Source: Arthrinium phaeospermum (Eukaryota > Ascomycota > Sordariomycetes > Amphisphaeriales > Apiosporaceae). From it: a DNA stretch of 64,000 nt. The stretch covers positions 2,728,001 through 2,792,000 of the forward strand of contig QYRS01000001.1 of the NCBI GenBank assembly GCA_006503535.1, written 5' to 3'. The notes under the pieces are model-generated. The model had not been told where the DNA came from. It saw nothing but the letters and a program-made list of their open reading frames with translations, and made no database searches. Both the position numbers and the translations under genes were made by a program. Position 1 is the first letter of the stretch. Every line of letters starts with the position of its first letter. Below, one piece after another: positions 34,946 through 45,968 of the stretch.

Positions 34946-37760
34946 ATGTCAAGCTTCCTACGGCGGTCGACTAGCCTCGCGCACCTTTCAAGATCCTCGC
35001 TGAGCGCGTATACGCGGTCGACCACGTCAAGGATAGCTCGGGTCTCCCCCATTGTGCCCTCGCTCTGGGCGTCGCAGCACTTGCGCCTCCAGCAGCACCC
35101 CCGATACTACTCCGGAGATAAGAACAACCAGCCGAAGCAGACTCCGGAGCCCGAAAACGACAGCTCCAAGAAGGAGCAGCCCGAGGTCAAGAGTTCGTCG
35201 TCGCCCGGTCCTGCCGAGGCCGAGACCGAAGCATCCAAAACCGAGGATGGCGCCACCAAGTACGAACTGCCCGCCGGATGGGTTCACCTCACCCAAGCCG
35301 AGTTCGCCGAGCTCAGCAGGTTGAGCGACGATGGCGGCAAATGGTGGAGCATTACCTACAACGGCAAGAGCTCCAAGGAAGTGGTCGACATGCTCCAGAA
35401 GACCGGCGTTCCCATCGAGCTTCGTGACCTGATCCAGAAGAAGCTCCAGGGCGAATTCTCGCTGCAAGATAGCTACAAGCTCCTCACGTCGTTGAACACC
35501 GTTGCGTCGCAGCTGGCCGATCGCATCATCGAGGTTGAGAAGGCCGAAAAGGAGGGCAGGAAGCCCGCGGATGGCATGTTCAACGCCAAAACCCCCGACA
35601 GCGCGCCGAAGGAGGAATCGAAATCAGAAGACGATAAGGCCTCTGAATCATCACAGCAAAAGAAGGAATCATCGCCCCCGCCAGGAGCCGATAGCAACCC
35701 CCTGAGGAGCAACGACTGGCTTACCACTATTATCGCCACCGTTGTTGCCTACTGGTTATACAATTCCATGTTTGACGAAAGCTCGCGCGAGATCACCTGG
35801 CAAGAGCTTCGCAAGAACTTCCTCGAGAAGGGTCTGGTGGACAAGCTGGTGGTTGTCGGTCGGCGTGTCCGCGTGGAGCTAAACAAGGAGGCTACTGCTT
35901 CAATGTACCCTGACTCGGTGGCTACGCGGCCAGGCTTCAGCTACTACTTCTCTATTGGCTCTGCCGACGTCTTCGAGAGGCATCTGGACGAGGCGCAGGA
36001 AGAGCTGGGCATCCCTCCATCCGATAGGATCCCCGTCAGCTACGTCGGAGATAGCACCCTCATGAGCCTTTTCGGAGCCTTCGGACCTACGCTACTATTT
36101 GTCGGTCTGCTCTACTGGATGTCGCGGCGCGGAGCCGGTGGTGGAGCAGGCGGCGGCATGTTTGGGTTCGGTAAGAGCAAGGCCAAGCGTTTCAACGTCG
36201 AGTCAGCAGTCAAGGTCAAATTTGCCGATGTGGCAGGTATGAACGAGGCAAAGGCAGAGATTATGGAGTTTGTGAGCTTCCTTCAGAAGCCCGAGAAGTT
36301 CCAAAGATTGGGCGCCAAGATCCCGCGCGGTGCCATTCTCTCTGGACCTCCCGGTACCGGTAAGACTCTGCTGGCCAAGGCGACGGCTGGCGAGTCTGGC
36401 GTGCCCTTCTTCAGCGTCAGTGGTTCCGAGTTTGTGGAGATGTTCGTCGGTGTTGGTGCGTCTCGAGTCCGAGACTTGTTTGCAACCGCACGGAAACAGA
36501 CACCGTGTATCATCTTCATCGATGAAATCGACGCTATCGGTCGGTCTCGATCTGAAGGAAACGGCAAATTCGGCGGTGGCAATGACGAACGCGAGGCTAC
36601 GCTCAACCAGATCCTGACGGAGATGGACGGTTTCAACACGACGGATCAGATTGTGGTCCTGGCTGGTACCAACAGAGCCGATGTTTTGGACAAGGCTCTG
36701 ATGAGACCCGGCCGATTCGATCGACACATCTACATCGACAGACCCACCATGACCGGTCGACAAGATATTTTCAAGGTCTACCTCAAGAAGGTCGTGACCA
36801 ACGAAGAGCAGGAGTATCTCAGCGGTAGACTCGCAGCTTTAACACCCGGTTTCGCCGGTGCTGACATCGCGAACTGTGTCAACGAAGCTGCTCTCGTTGG
36901 TAAGTCAAAAGTGTTCCTTGATAACAGTAGTGCATACGTTAACCTATTTCTCAGCTGCCCGAGTCAACGCCCCCACCATTACCATGCAGCACTTCGAGCA
37001 GGCCATTGAGCGTGTCATTGGTGGTTTGGAACGCAAGTCACTCGTTCTTAACCCCGAGGAGAAGCGAACTGTGGCCTACCATGAAGCTGGCCACGCTATC
37101 TGCGGGTGGTATTTCAAGTATGCCGACCCGCTCCTGAAGGTTTCTATCATCCCTCGTGGCCAAGGTGCCCTCGGCTATGCCCAGTATCTACCAGGAGACG
37201 CTTATCTTATGAGCGAAAAGCAACTCCTAGATCGCATGGCCATGACTCTCGGTGGCCGCATTTCGGAGGAGCTGCACTTCACTACCGTCACTACAGGAGC
37301 TAGCGATGATTTTAAGAAGGTCACCGGGATGGCGAACGCTATGGTGACGCAATGGGGCATGTCGGAGAAGGTCGGGCCTATGCATTTCCACAAGGACCAG
37401 AATGAACTGGTTAAGCCTTTTGCTGATGCGACCGCCCAATTGATCGATTCTGAAGTCAGGCGTATTGTCGACCAGGCCTATAAGCAATGCAAGGATCTCC
37501 TGGTCGAGAAGAAGAAGGAAGTCGGCATCGTAGCCGAGGAGCTGCTGTCGAAAGAGGTCCTGACCCGAGACGACATGGTGCGCCTCTTGGGCCCCCGGCC
37601 GTTCGACGACCGGGACGACTTCACCAAGTACTTCGGTGGAAAGGTCGAGAACGAGAACACGGACGAGAAGAAGCCTCCACCACCACCACCCACAGAGGGA
37701 TTGGGTCAACCTCCTATCCCGCCACAGCCGGCCATTTTCAAGCGGTTAGGAAATTATTAG
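34946..37760 (+). CDS. AFG3: Mitochondrial m-AAA protease (FtsH/Afg3-Yta12 family)
   Basis: ATP-dependent zinc metalloprotease of the mitochondrial inner membrane facing the matrix; it degrades misfolded membrane proteins and processes targets such as ribosomal protein MrpL32. Two exons (34946-36899, 36955-37760) give 919 residues. The N-terminus is Arg/Ser-rich without acids ([20 protein letters not shown]), a typical presequence, followed by a charged region. Helix [17 protein letters not shown], the FtsH extracellular domain and a second helix [11 protein letters not shown] precede the AAA module with Walker A GPPGTGKT (467-474), Walker B IIFIDEID (522-529) and the SRH GRFDRHI. The catalytic HEAGH is at 694-698. 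A poly-proline end is unusual. Whether it is orthologous to Afg3 or Yta12 cannot be decided by eye, so the symbol is approximate. Confidence 0.95.
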
Positions 37761-39904
37761 TCTCAGCATTAAGATGCCCTGGTTGTGCAGAATAAGTATG
37801 CAGAGCGTCAAGGCGTCTCGAGGCGGCATGGAAAAGCTCCCAACTTATCATGTGTATGTTTATTTGTCTTTTGAAACCCCCAGCGACGTGTACAGATAGT
37901 AAATAGACATTTTGTCGCAAGAAGCAGTTCTTGGATTAACGGTTTGCGTTTGCATCTGCATCAGCCGCGGTGTTGACTTGGATAAATTGCCAGTGCAGTC
38001 TGATGTTGTAATATTGATGTATTACTCCGTACTTCCACTGGAATCAACGCCTGTGACCGGGTTATGTCAATGTATGACACCCGACGTTATCCACCGAATA
38101 ACAATGTTTACGTGCCAGGATTACGCTGTGCTACCCTACCACATGGCATCCCTATGCAGTCATCCGTTTGTTCTTATCCCCTTGTAGAAACGCGTCTGAC
38201 ATGATGACATTTGCTGGGTGTAGGCAGATGTCGTACTGCATTTTTATGTACGGTCTAGGAGAATAAAACAGATAGGCTGTTACCGGTACCGGATTTTGAA
38301 CGGCCATGGTTCTCAGACAGGTAGCTGTCAGTCACGCATGCGTTCGTCTCAACATTGGGCGAGTCCACTGAATACAGGCCAGCACGACAAGGCATTGTCT
38401 CATTTATATCGAATGTCGTGCAGAACTTGCGAACGACGTGTCCGCTGCCGATGTAACTGGTCGAAAAACCGCTTCGGCCTCTCATGCTTTCTTCTTCTTA
38501 TTAACTGCGTGTCTTGTTGATGTTGTCGCCAGTTTCCTTCTCGGCCTGTCTCCCAACCGGGAAGCAGTTCCCAGAAATAAACCTCGGGTTATTTCCCAAT
38601 CCCAGGGATGTATCCTGTCTTTGGGCCGAGAGTGAGTCCCCGCAAATCTTTCTTTTTTGTGATTGCACACTGCTTAGCCCCTGCATCGACCTGTCGATCC
38701 TTACTCGCTGCCCCTGTCGCTCCCCTGTCGACTAGGCCGTGTACGGCATGGCGGGACGAGCTAATTACCTCGTAGCAGCTGCATCGTAAATTGAGGGAAA
38801 GAACAATTGCTGCGAGCTGCAGCCTCGATTCGATTCTATTGCCCGTTTGGGTGGCAGGCACAGGTGGCTCAGAGGCTCGTCGCCCAATGTGATGCTTCCA
38901 ATCCAACTCTCTGACTCTCGTCCTTTCCCCGCGTGCGCCATCCTTGACTCGCCGGGGTTCTTCAAGAGAGAAAAAGGAAAAAAAAAGAGGAAGGAACAGG
39001 ACGGCCCAGCACGACGCGGCTTGTTCAGCTACGCAGCGTGATGCGCCGTCTTACTGGCCCATGTGGGCAACAGGCCATGCTATTATCTAACCCGGGCGAA
39101 ATCACAACATTACCTATCGTGATGACAGTTGGTTGAGCTTTGTCCAGCTAAGGAACGTCACTATTCCCACCAGGGTATCTGGATAGCTTTTGCTTATTTG
39201 TTAGGCGATCGAGTAGGGCTCCCTAGTAGGTAGTTGATCGTAGCCGTGCCGCCGAGGGAGGCTGGCCGTCCTCTCTGCTCGTTGCTGTATTGATTGATCG
39301 ATTCATGTTTCTTTTCTCGCTTCGTCTACCTACCGTACCACTTTCATTCCCGCAGACGCGCCTGCAATACGACACAAAACCTCCTCCGTTTGCTGCCCCT
39401 TCTATAGTTGTTTGCCGACACCTTTGTCTTTACCTGGGTCTGGTAGCAAAGTTGTCTGTCTATCCACCTCGTCGTTTGCTTGACTGGGCGCAAGGTTTTT
39501 TCCCCCAGCCTACCTAATCTATCTCTGCGAAGAGGCAGTCAACTCACTTACATACCAATTGTCCTAACCCCCACGTTTTACAACTACCAACCGCCGTCAA
39601 CCATCCTTCTCTGAACCGTCAATCGAGATATACATCTATATATATCTCTCCAGGTCTGGCTACTTACCGGCTGTAGCTCGGTCTTCTTGTGGGCTGATTC
39701 AGGGTACCACAACCGAGAAGAGGATCTGCTCATATATCACGAACCATTATACCCCAGGCCAAATAAAATCACCAAAAAGTTGGATTTATGCTACACTCGA
39801 CGGGCACTTGCTTGCTTGGGTGGATCGACACACAGGAACTGGACCAGTTGCAGAGATACCAGCGCCTGCGCAACTTGGACCAGCAACACCGGTTTTGAAA
39901 TGTC
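37761..39904. other. 2.1-kb intergenic region and long leader of the 1417-residue gene
   Basis: No gene is supported. From about 39300 the plus strand becomes strongly pyrimidine-rich (TCTTTTC, CTACCTACC tracts, ATATATATCTCTCC near 39640), suggesting promoter plus a long 5' UTR for the downstream gene. Smaller open frames have no motifs. Confidence 0.4.
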
Positions 39905-42900
39905 ATGAGCACCATGACGGGAAGAGCAGGACCGCGACGTGTCGGCTTGCCTCGCGCCAAGTCGACGTCCAACATGGCCGACTCTGGCTTCTCCCAAGAG
40001 GCATTTCGTGATATTGCCCGCGACGCTGTGGTCGAGAGAGACAATCTTCGCGCTTTGGCCGATTTCTTCCGTACGACGCTGCCACCCTCCGAAACTCGAA
40101 ACAGCCTATCCGCAGATGAGGAGTGCACGGTATTCTGTGGAGCGGATGGGAGGAAGCTGCTCTGGTCCGGGCAATCGCTGCGCGGAAGGGCCAAGAGGTC
40201 GAGGTCCCAGCAGTTCCAGCCAGCCTCGACACACCTGCCGAGCGGTGTTACTTTGGAGACGACGGCTGGCGGAAACCCCTATGCTCTGATCTCGCTGCCC
40301 ATATCCATAGAGGGAAGTGGCCCTTGGTTCCAGGCCCCAGAAACAATCTTCAAGGCCCCCACCCAGCTCATAACCCGGAACTCAACCCCTCCAGCAGCGG
40401 GCCACGATGGCAATGGGGGGTGGCCAGGAAGGACATCGTCACGAGGCACCATGAGTCCCACGACCCCTTTACCTGCCATCCCCTCTCGAAGCTCATCTGT
40501 AGGAGTGGCAGCGGGACGGAAGACGCCGAGGAATGCCTGGAAGCCGGAGCGGGGCCTGCAGCAGCAGCGTAACCACGAGGCCTATGCACTAGAAAGTATC
40601 ACGTCCATCATCAAGCGCCATGGATCTGTACCTGCGTCGTTGAGATCGACCCCGGCCTCGGAACCTTTTGAACAAACCACACGGGCAGCCAAGGTGCTGG
40701 AGTCTTCGGCGGCGGCACAAGCAGGGCAAGCTTTGTTGCCAGGATCCGAAGTCTCCGGCGCCGATCCAATAAGTCCTTCTTCTGGTAGACCACCAACGCC
40801 ACATTCTAATGGCACGAAGGAATGCGACAGTACAGATGGTGGTGGCAGTTGCAGTCCCGCGCGGCAGTGGCCCATGCCATCCCCGACATCACCATTGCCG
40901 CCAACACCCTCTTTGCACCACCGAAGGCAGATGTCTAAAGGGTTTAGCCTTAGCGGAGCGGGAAGTCCAACATCAACGACTAACTCGCCCTGCAAATCTC
41001 CCAGGACGTTGGCGAGTCTCGCAGTCCAATCAGGGCTGCAAGTGCCTCAGACTAAGATGCTTCCTGAGTCGCCCGGTTTTGCTAAGATGCTAGCCTCAAC
41101 AACGTTTCCCTCGCCTCCCAGTAGCTCAAGACCGTCCACTGCCCGCTCCAATAGCACCGGCACAACCTCGTCTCCGTCCCCACCAGGATCCCCACCTACG
41201 ATCAGACCTCGCACCTCATCTAAGTCGTCTGCTGCTGGCACTAATGGCCACCATGCGACAAGTGATAAACAAGTTGCGTCGTCGTCGTCGTCGGCTCGGT
41301 CGTCTGCTGCTTTACTTCCAACCGCATCACTCAATGAAATCGTGATGCGGCCGGATTGTCAAGACGGCCTGCAGCATGCGCCGGCATCCAATTCCTCTGC
41401 ACGACCTGATCAGCACAATGCTGTCATTGCGGACCAGGGGCAGCCCCAGATGCCCCCTACCACTAATCAAACCGACTCGCTGCTTTCCTCGGCCGCTGCC
41501 CAATTAGCGCGTCGCGAATCCATGGGTTCGACCTCAATCCTCGTGGATGCCTTCGGGCGGCCCGAGTCTGCTGCTTCATTTGCAACAGCGCGCGAGAGAC
41601 CAGACTCCGTTTATTCCATTTACGATGTCGCTGCTGCTGCTGCTGCTGGCGACTCGCAAAGGGTCTCCAAAGCTAGCGACCTCACCATCACCACGGACTC
41701 CTACCAACAATCCTTGGCAACCAGCAGAGCTTCCCAGCAATCGGCCAGAAGCGACACCACCACAACCACTATTGATTCCACCAATGCCAACGACGACTGT
41801 GGGAGACACATTGCCAGCAGCCGCACATCACTTGATATCGACGATTTGTCGGACGAGACCAGGTTAAGTCCAGCCAAGGTTTTACCTCAGATCCAACAAG
41901 TAAACTCTGCGCAAGGTGCGGCGGCTTCCGAAGGTTCAGCGCCTGTGAGACAAGCTGCAGCAGATGTTCCGCGCCCCGACTCAAGAAATGCGGTTGAGGA
42001 GTCAAATGTGCAGCAATCGCTCCTAGAGCGCCGGATGGCACGCAGAACAGCACGCAAGGTTTGGGCTCTGGACACGAACCATGGCGAAGACAAAGGAGGA
42101 TTGGCTCAAGCTCCATCTGGAGAACAGGCTTTTAGGCGGCGCATATCCCAATCCGTGGATTCACCTGTCCTTGGCTGGTTCCCCGGTGGTAACGGGAGTG
42201 GTGGTGGTGGTGCATTACGCTCTCACCTAAGGTCGTCCGTTTCGGGCCCGTCGCCTCTCGCAAACGAAACTTTGACATCTGTTCCGAGCCCGCAAACAGA
42301 GTCCGATGAGAAACGATGCTCTACATATTCCACTGCATCTGCACCCTCCACGCAGGGGGGTTCCTCCCCCGCATCCCTAGCATCAGCGAACCCGTCGAGA
42401 CCACTCCGTCACCAGTTGTCGATATCTTCCACTATGGTGATGGAAACAATCCCAGACGAGATCCCAGAAAGCCCGACCTCCACAGTTTCGTCCGCGCATC
42501 TCACAATATCGCCCATCTTTATTGTCGCCAACCTGGAGCCCGGAACTGGGGGCACAACGCCATCACGACCGCGTCCGCTATCCCACATGTTCTTGGGCCA
42601 GGCCAACTTGGATCCGAACCATCGATCACCACTTGCCAAAGTCAAGGCTAAACCCCGCCAAAGGCCGTTGTCGGTCAGAATCGCGAGAAACTCGCTCACA
42701 GGTCTCCTCGAGCGCACAGAGTCCCCCGCTGTGCAAGTCGATCACACCATGTCTCGGATGCCTACACCTCCAGAAACGCCCGAGCCATTCATGAACAGAA
42801 GGTTAAGCGCAATGCGGCCCCTCCCAGTCCGATTACCCACGCCGGAGCCCACTCCACTTTCGAAACACTCGGATGCAGATGATATGTCTTCATCAAGCGA

Positions 42901-44158
42901 AGAGGAAGAAGAGAGACCAAATCCGACCCAGCGTCTTGCCAACATCAAGGAACGTCTTCGGAAGGAGAAGCAGCAAAAGGAAGAGGAGATTGCCAGCATG
43001 ATCGCCAGGACGGTCGTCACCGTTCCAAGGACCCAGGAAGAACATGATACCTCCTACGAGGACGAGCCTTCTCCCAATACCACAACTGAGGATGGGCCTA
43101 CCATTACCCCCAGCCAAGATGATCCTACCAGCGCGTCACGCGAAGACGAAACTGCTGATGAATCACGTGATATCGCAATCCCGTCCACGCCCGAGCTCGA
43201 GCAACGTATCGAAACGCTGTCTCGGAAGGGAGATGCCTGGACCGGGGTAATGGGGCCATTGATGAAGAACATGTCGAGGATGCTGTTGGAGATGCAAGGA
43301 GATGGCATGTGCGTTGGCTTGTCGATGCGCGAGTTTAGTGTTGACAAGGAGGCGGAAGCCAAGAGAATATCGATCTATGGACAGGCTGCTGCCTCGACGC
43401 GTGTTGGGGAAACAACCAACACCAATACTAATACCGAGATCGTTACCGAAATCAACACTAAAACCCCCGCCAACACCGAAACCAACACCAATTCCAGCAC
43501 AGATCCCACATTCGATGGTTTTGACGGGGTCCAGCCAGCTGCGGAAAAGATAGCATCCACGCCTGCCGCCAATGACAAGCAACCTCGCAAAGGCCGAAGT
43601 GCATCCAACTTGGCAAGACTCCGGCTCGACCTCGACGGGTCTGTGAAAACGTCCAACGAATCGCAGATTCCAGAGGATGCCGTGAAGGATGACAAGTCGA
43701 AGACGGATAAACCAACAGTTTCGGATGTTTCGGTGCCGTCAACGCCACGTTCTCCGACGTCAACTCTGGGCGAAGATGCCCTGATGTCCATCAGCCGGCG
43801 GATGCAAGCTCAAGAAGCATTGATGGACAAACTGATGAATCGCTGGGGAACGCCAAACAGTCGCTACAAGTCGAGGAATGAGTCAAGCCTGAGTGATTAC
43901 GACAGCAGTCGACCATCAATGACTTCGGAGCGGAAAAACAGTGGCGATTCGAGTGAGAGCGGGCTGGGCGAGTCCCTCGAACGAGCCTTCCCTCGAGCGT
44001 CCACAACCGACTTGACGAGAACCAAGACCATAACCACCACGCAAGACGAATCTAGCGTACCGAAGGGCAAGCACCACACGAGGAACAAACAGTCCGGAAT
44101 GGACCTGGTAGATTCGTTGATGGGCGAGCTCCGAAGCCACGAAGCTCCTCCGCTGTGA
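39905..44158 (+). CDS. Large disordered Ser/Thr/Pro-rich fungal protein, function unknown
   Basis: A single uninterrupted frame of 1417 residues. The opening segment (FRDIARDAVVERDNLRALAD, residues about 31-50) is helical and probably the conserved part; the rest is low-complexity Ser/Thr/Pro/Ala/Asn with short conserved-looking islands such as SPVLGWFPGGNG, RPLSHMFLGQANLD and LPVRLPTPEPTP. A Glu/Arg/Lys coiled-coil-like piece (ERLRKEKQQKEEEIASMIAR) lies near residue 1020, and an Asn/Thr repeat (NTNTNTE and similar) near 1180. Around residue 1130, TPELEQRIETLSRKGDAWTG and VMGPLMKNMSRMLLEMQGDG form a second helical block. Many SP/TP sites suggest phosphoregulation. A role at the cell cortex or in polarity is possible but unproven. 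No catalytic motif is seen. Confidence 0.8.
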   Translation: MSTMTGRAGPRRVGLPRAKSTSNMADSGFSQEAFRDIARDAVVERDNLRALADFFRTTLPPSETRNSLSADEECTVFCGADGRKLLWSGQSLRGRAKRSRSQQFQPASTHLPSGVTLETTAGGNPYALISLPISIEGSGPWFQAPETIFKAPTQLITRNSTPPAAGHDGNGGWPGRTSSRGTMSPTTPLPAIPSRSSSVGVAAGRKTPRNAWKPERGLQQQRNHEAYALESITSIIKRHGSVPASLRSTPASEPFEQTTRAAKVLESSAAAQAGQALLPGSEVSGADPISPSSGRPPTPHSNGTKECDSTDGGGSCSPARQWPMPSPTSPLPPTPSLHHRRQMSKGFSLSGAGSPTSTTNSPCKSPRTLASLAVQSGLQVPQTKMLPESPGFAKMLASTTFPSPPSSSRPSTARSNSTGTTSSPSPPGSPPTIRPRTSSKSSAAGTNGHHATSDKQVASSSSSARSSAALLPTASLNEIVMRPDCQDGLQHAPASNSSARPDQHNAVIADQGQPQMPPTTNQTDSLLSSAAAQLARRESMGSTSILVDAFGRPESAASFATARERPDSVYSIYDVAAAAAAGDSQRVSKASDLTITTDSYQQSLATSRASQQSARSDTTTTTIDSTNANDDCGRHIASSRTSLDIDDLSDETRLSPAKVLPQIQQVNSAQGAAASEGSAPVRQAAADVPRPDSRNAVEESNVQQSLLERRMARRTARKVWALDTNHGEDKGGLAQAPSGEQAFRRRISQSVDSPVLGWFPGGNGSGGGGALRSHLRSSVSGPSPLANETLTSVPSPQTESDEKRCSTYSTASAPSTQGGSSPASLASANPSRPLRHQLSISSTMVMETIPDEIPESPTSTVSSAHLTISPIFIVANLEPGTGGTTPSRPRPLSHMFLGQANLDPNHRSPLAKVKAKPRQRPLSVRIARNSLTGLLERTESPAVQVDHTMSRMPTPPETPEPFMNRRLSAMRPLPVRLPTPEPTPLSKHSDADDMSSSSEEEEERPNPTQRLANIKERLRKEKQQKEEEIASMIARTVVTVPRTQEEHDTSYEDEPSPNTTTEDGPTITPSQDDPTSASREDETADESRDIAIPSTPELEQRIETLSRKGDAWTGVMGPLMKNMSRMLLEMQGDGMCVGLSMREFSVDKEAEAKRISIYGQAAASTRVGETTNTNTNTEIVTEINTKTPANTETNTNSSTDPTFDGFDGVQPAAEKIASTPAANDKQPRKGRSASNLARLRLDLDGSVKTSNESQIPEDAVKDDKSKTDKPTVSDVSVPSTPRSPTSTLGEDALMSISRRMQAQEALMDKLMNRWGTPNSRYKSRNESSLSDYDSSRPSMTSERKNSGDSSESGLGESLERAFPRASTTDLTRTKTITTTQDESSVPKGKHHTRNKQSGMDLVDSLMGELRSHEAPPL

Positions 44159-45968
44159 GCAACAACTGATCATCACGAAGAGAAGACAGAATGGGAAGTG
44201 ACCGCCCTGAGGCACATCACTCATCTCTACTTGACTGCCTACCTCATACTTTACAATTGCGATGTGGAATGGGGGACGAGGGAGGGGGCAGAGACAGAGG
44301 GATGGGAAGACAACTGTATTACCATCAACACGTCGGCCTGCCATTTTTCTTCTATACTTTAATCACGATACACGGCCGTCTGTCATGACCTTGGCCGGTT
44401 TTACGGACATGATACGATACACTATTATTACCTGGTGCTACTTCACAGTACTATATATAGCATGCCCAAAACAACGGGATGCTGATTTTACATATTTTCT
44501 ACTTTGTCTATACTGCTTTTACGAAGGGGAGGGAATACAAGGGACGAGGAAAGATGGGTGGGTGGATGGGGATAGGAACGCCAATATTCATTGGCTCCTT
44601 AGCACACTGCTGGCGTGTTTGTACATAGCTCATATTTAGTTGATGATACCCTTCCAATTACGTTGGTCAATAGTATTAGGATCAAACGCATGTTGCTTCC
44701 TACACACGGCTTGTGCCAAACCCATCTTCCTAGCGACTGCTCGGGCCATGTGACGACTCATGGTAAGGCCAGGAACCACCCAAGGATGCTGCCCGGGCAG
44801 AACAAGTCCACATAGACGATTACCGTTGGGGATCCGACTCCACATACCGGAAAGAGGTTCCAGGGTCCTTCCTGCTTCTTTGGTGTCACATGTACTCCAG
44901 GACAGCAAAGCCACTCGGAGATATGACAGAAATCGTATTGAATACCATTATAAATTCTATCTATATATAAAACCATATATAGTTATACAATAAATATTCT
45001 ACTGTATTTGCTGTCTATTCTATTAAGGCTTAAACTGCAAAGAAGGAATATTACGAGACTGGAGCAAGGCCCGGTTTGCTACGAGAGTGTGCTGCCGGAG
45101 GTGGCCTCCGCGATCATTGGACACGAGATGCACGCAAGCCTCTGACTACCGCGGTTGTCAAGTTCGGTCCATACCAGCCACCAATGGAATGTGTCCCCGA
45201 GCTCCAAGAGAAAGAAAGACGGGTCAGATGCTAGCTTACATGACAGCCCGAACCCGATCCAAGTCGAAAGATTGACGTAAGAACAAGGCAACTTGATACG
45301 GCGAACAAACGGTGGTGAATGGGGGTTGACGCCCTTACGGGAATGATCCGGTCTGAGACCGCCCAATGAGGGACTAGTGCTTGCATGTGGTTGCGCCTCC
45401 CCACACCGGGCCTGCAGCTACTTTACTTGGGTGGGACGCCATTGGGCGGTATACATATAGGAGACTGATTCGGCTTTCTCCTTCTGGAAGCTATTCAGTT
45501 TGGTCGCATGCCTTTTTTGGGGGAATTTCCATTGGTCTCGTTGGCTTCGATAGATTGTTTCGATTACTCATTACTCATTCACTTCATCTTTTCCTTTTTC
45601 GATCTTGCCCACGGGCCCGGAAGTAACACTAAGAACCTTCGGACAAAAAGACTACTTCTTCTCAGCCCATCCCCTCGACTGTAGACAGCAGCCTCGACAT
45701 GGCCATCTGCTAAAATCGATCGTTAAAGATCAGGCTGGGGTTGACCATATACTAGTATATTTTATACGTCAGCATATACATATACGTCGCTCGCATTCAC
45801 GGGCATCTGCCCTCGTTTTCCCTTGCCGTCAAAGCACGCACTCTCTTTTTCACAGGCACATGGCCTCGAAACCTTCTTTTGAACACAGGCGTCAGAGTTT
45901 GTCTAGCGCAGCCTGGTAGGAATAGGAACGCCACACATATGCCCACGGCTAATTTATACGCACACGCC
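44159..45968. other. 1.8-kb intergenic region upstream of the borate transporter
   Basis: No gene seen. Contains AT-rich tracts (TATATATAAAACCATATATAG near 44960). The transporter's frame stays open upstream to an ATG at 45879, so part of this gap may be coding or 5' UTR. Confidence 0.4.
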
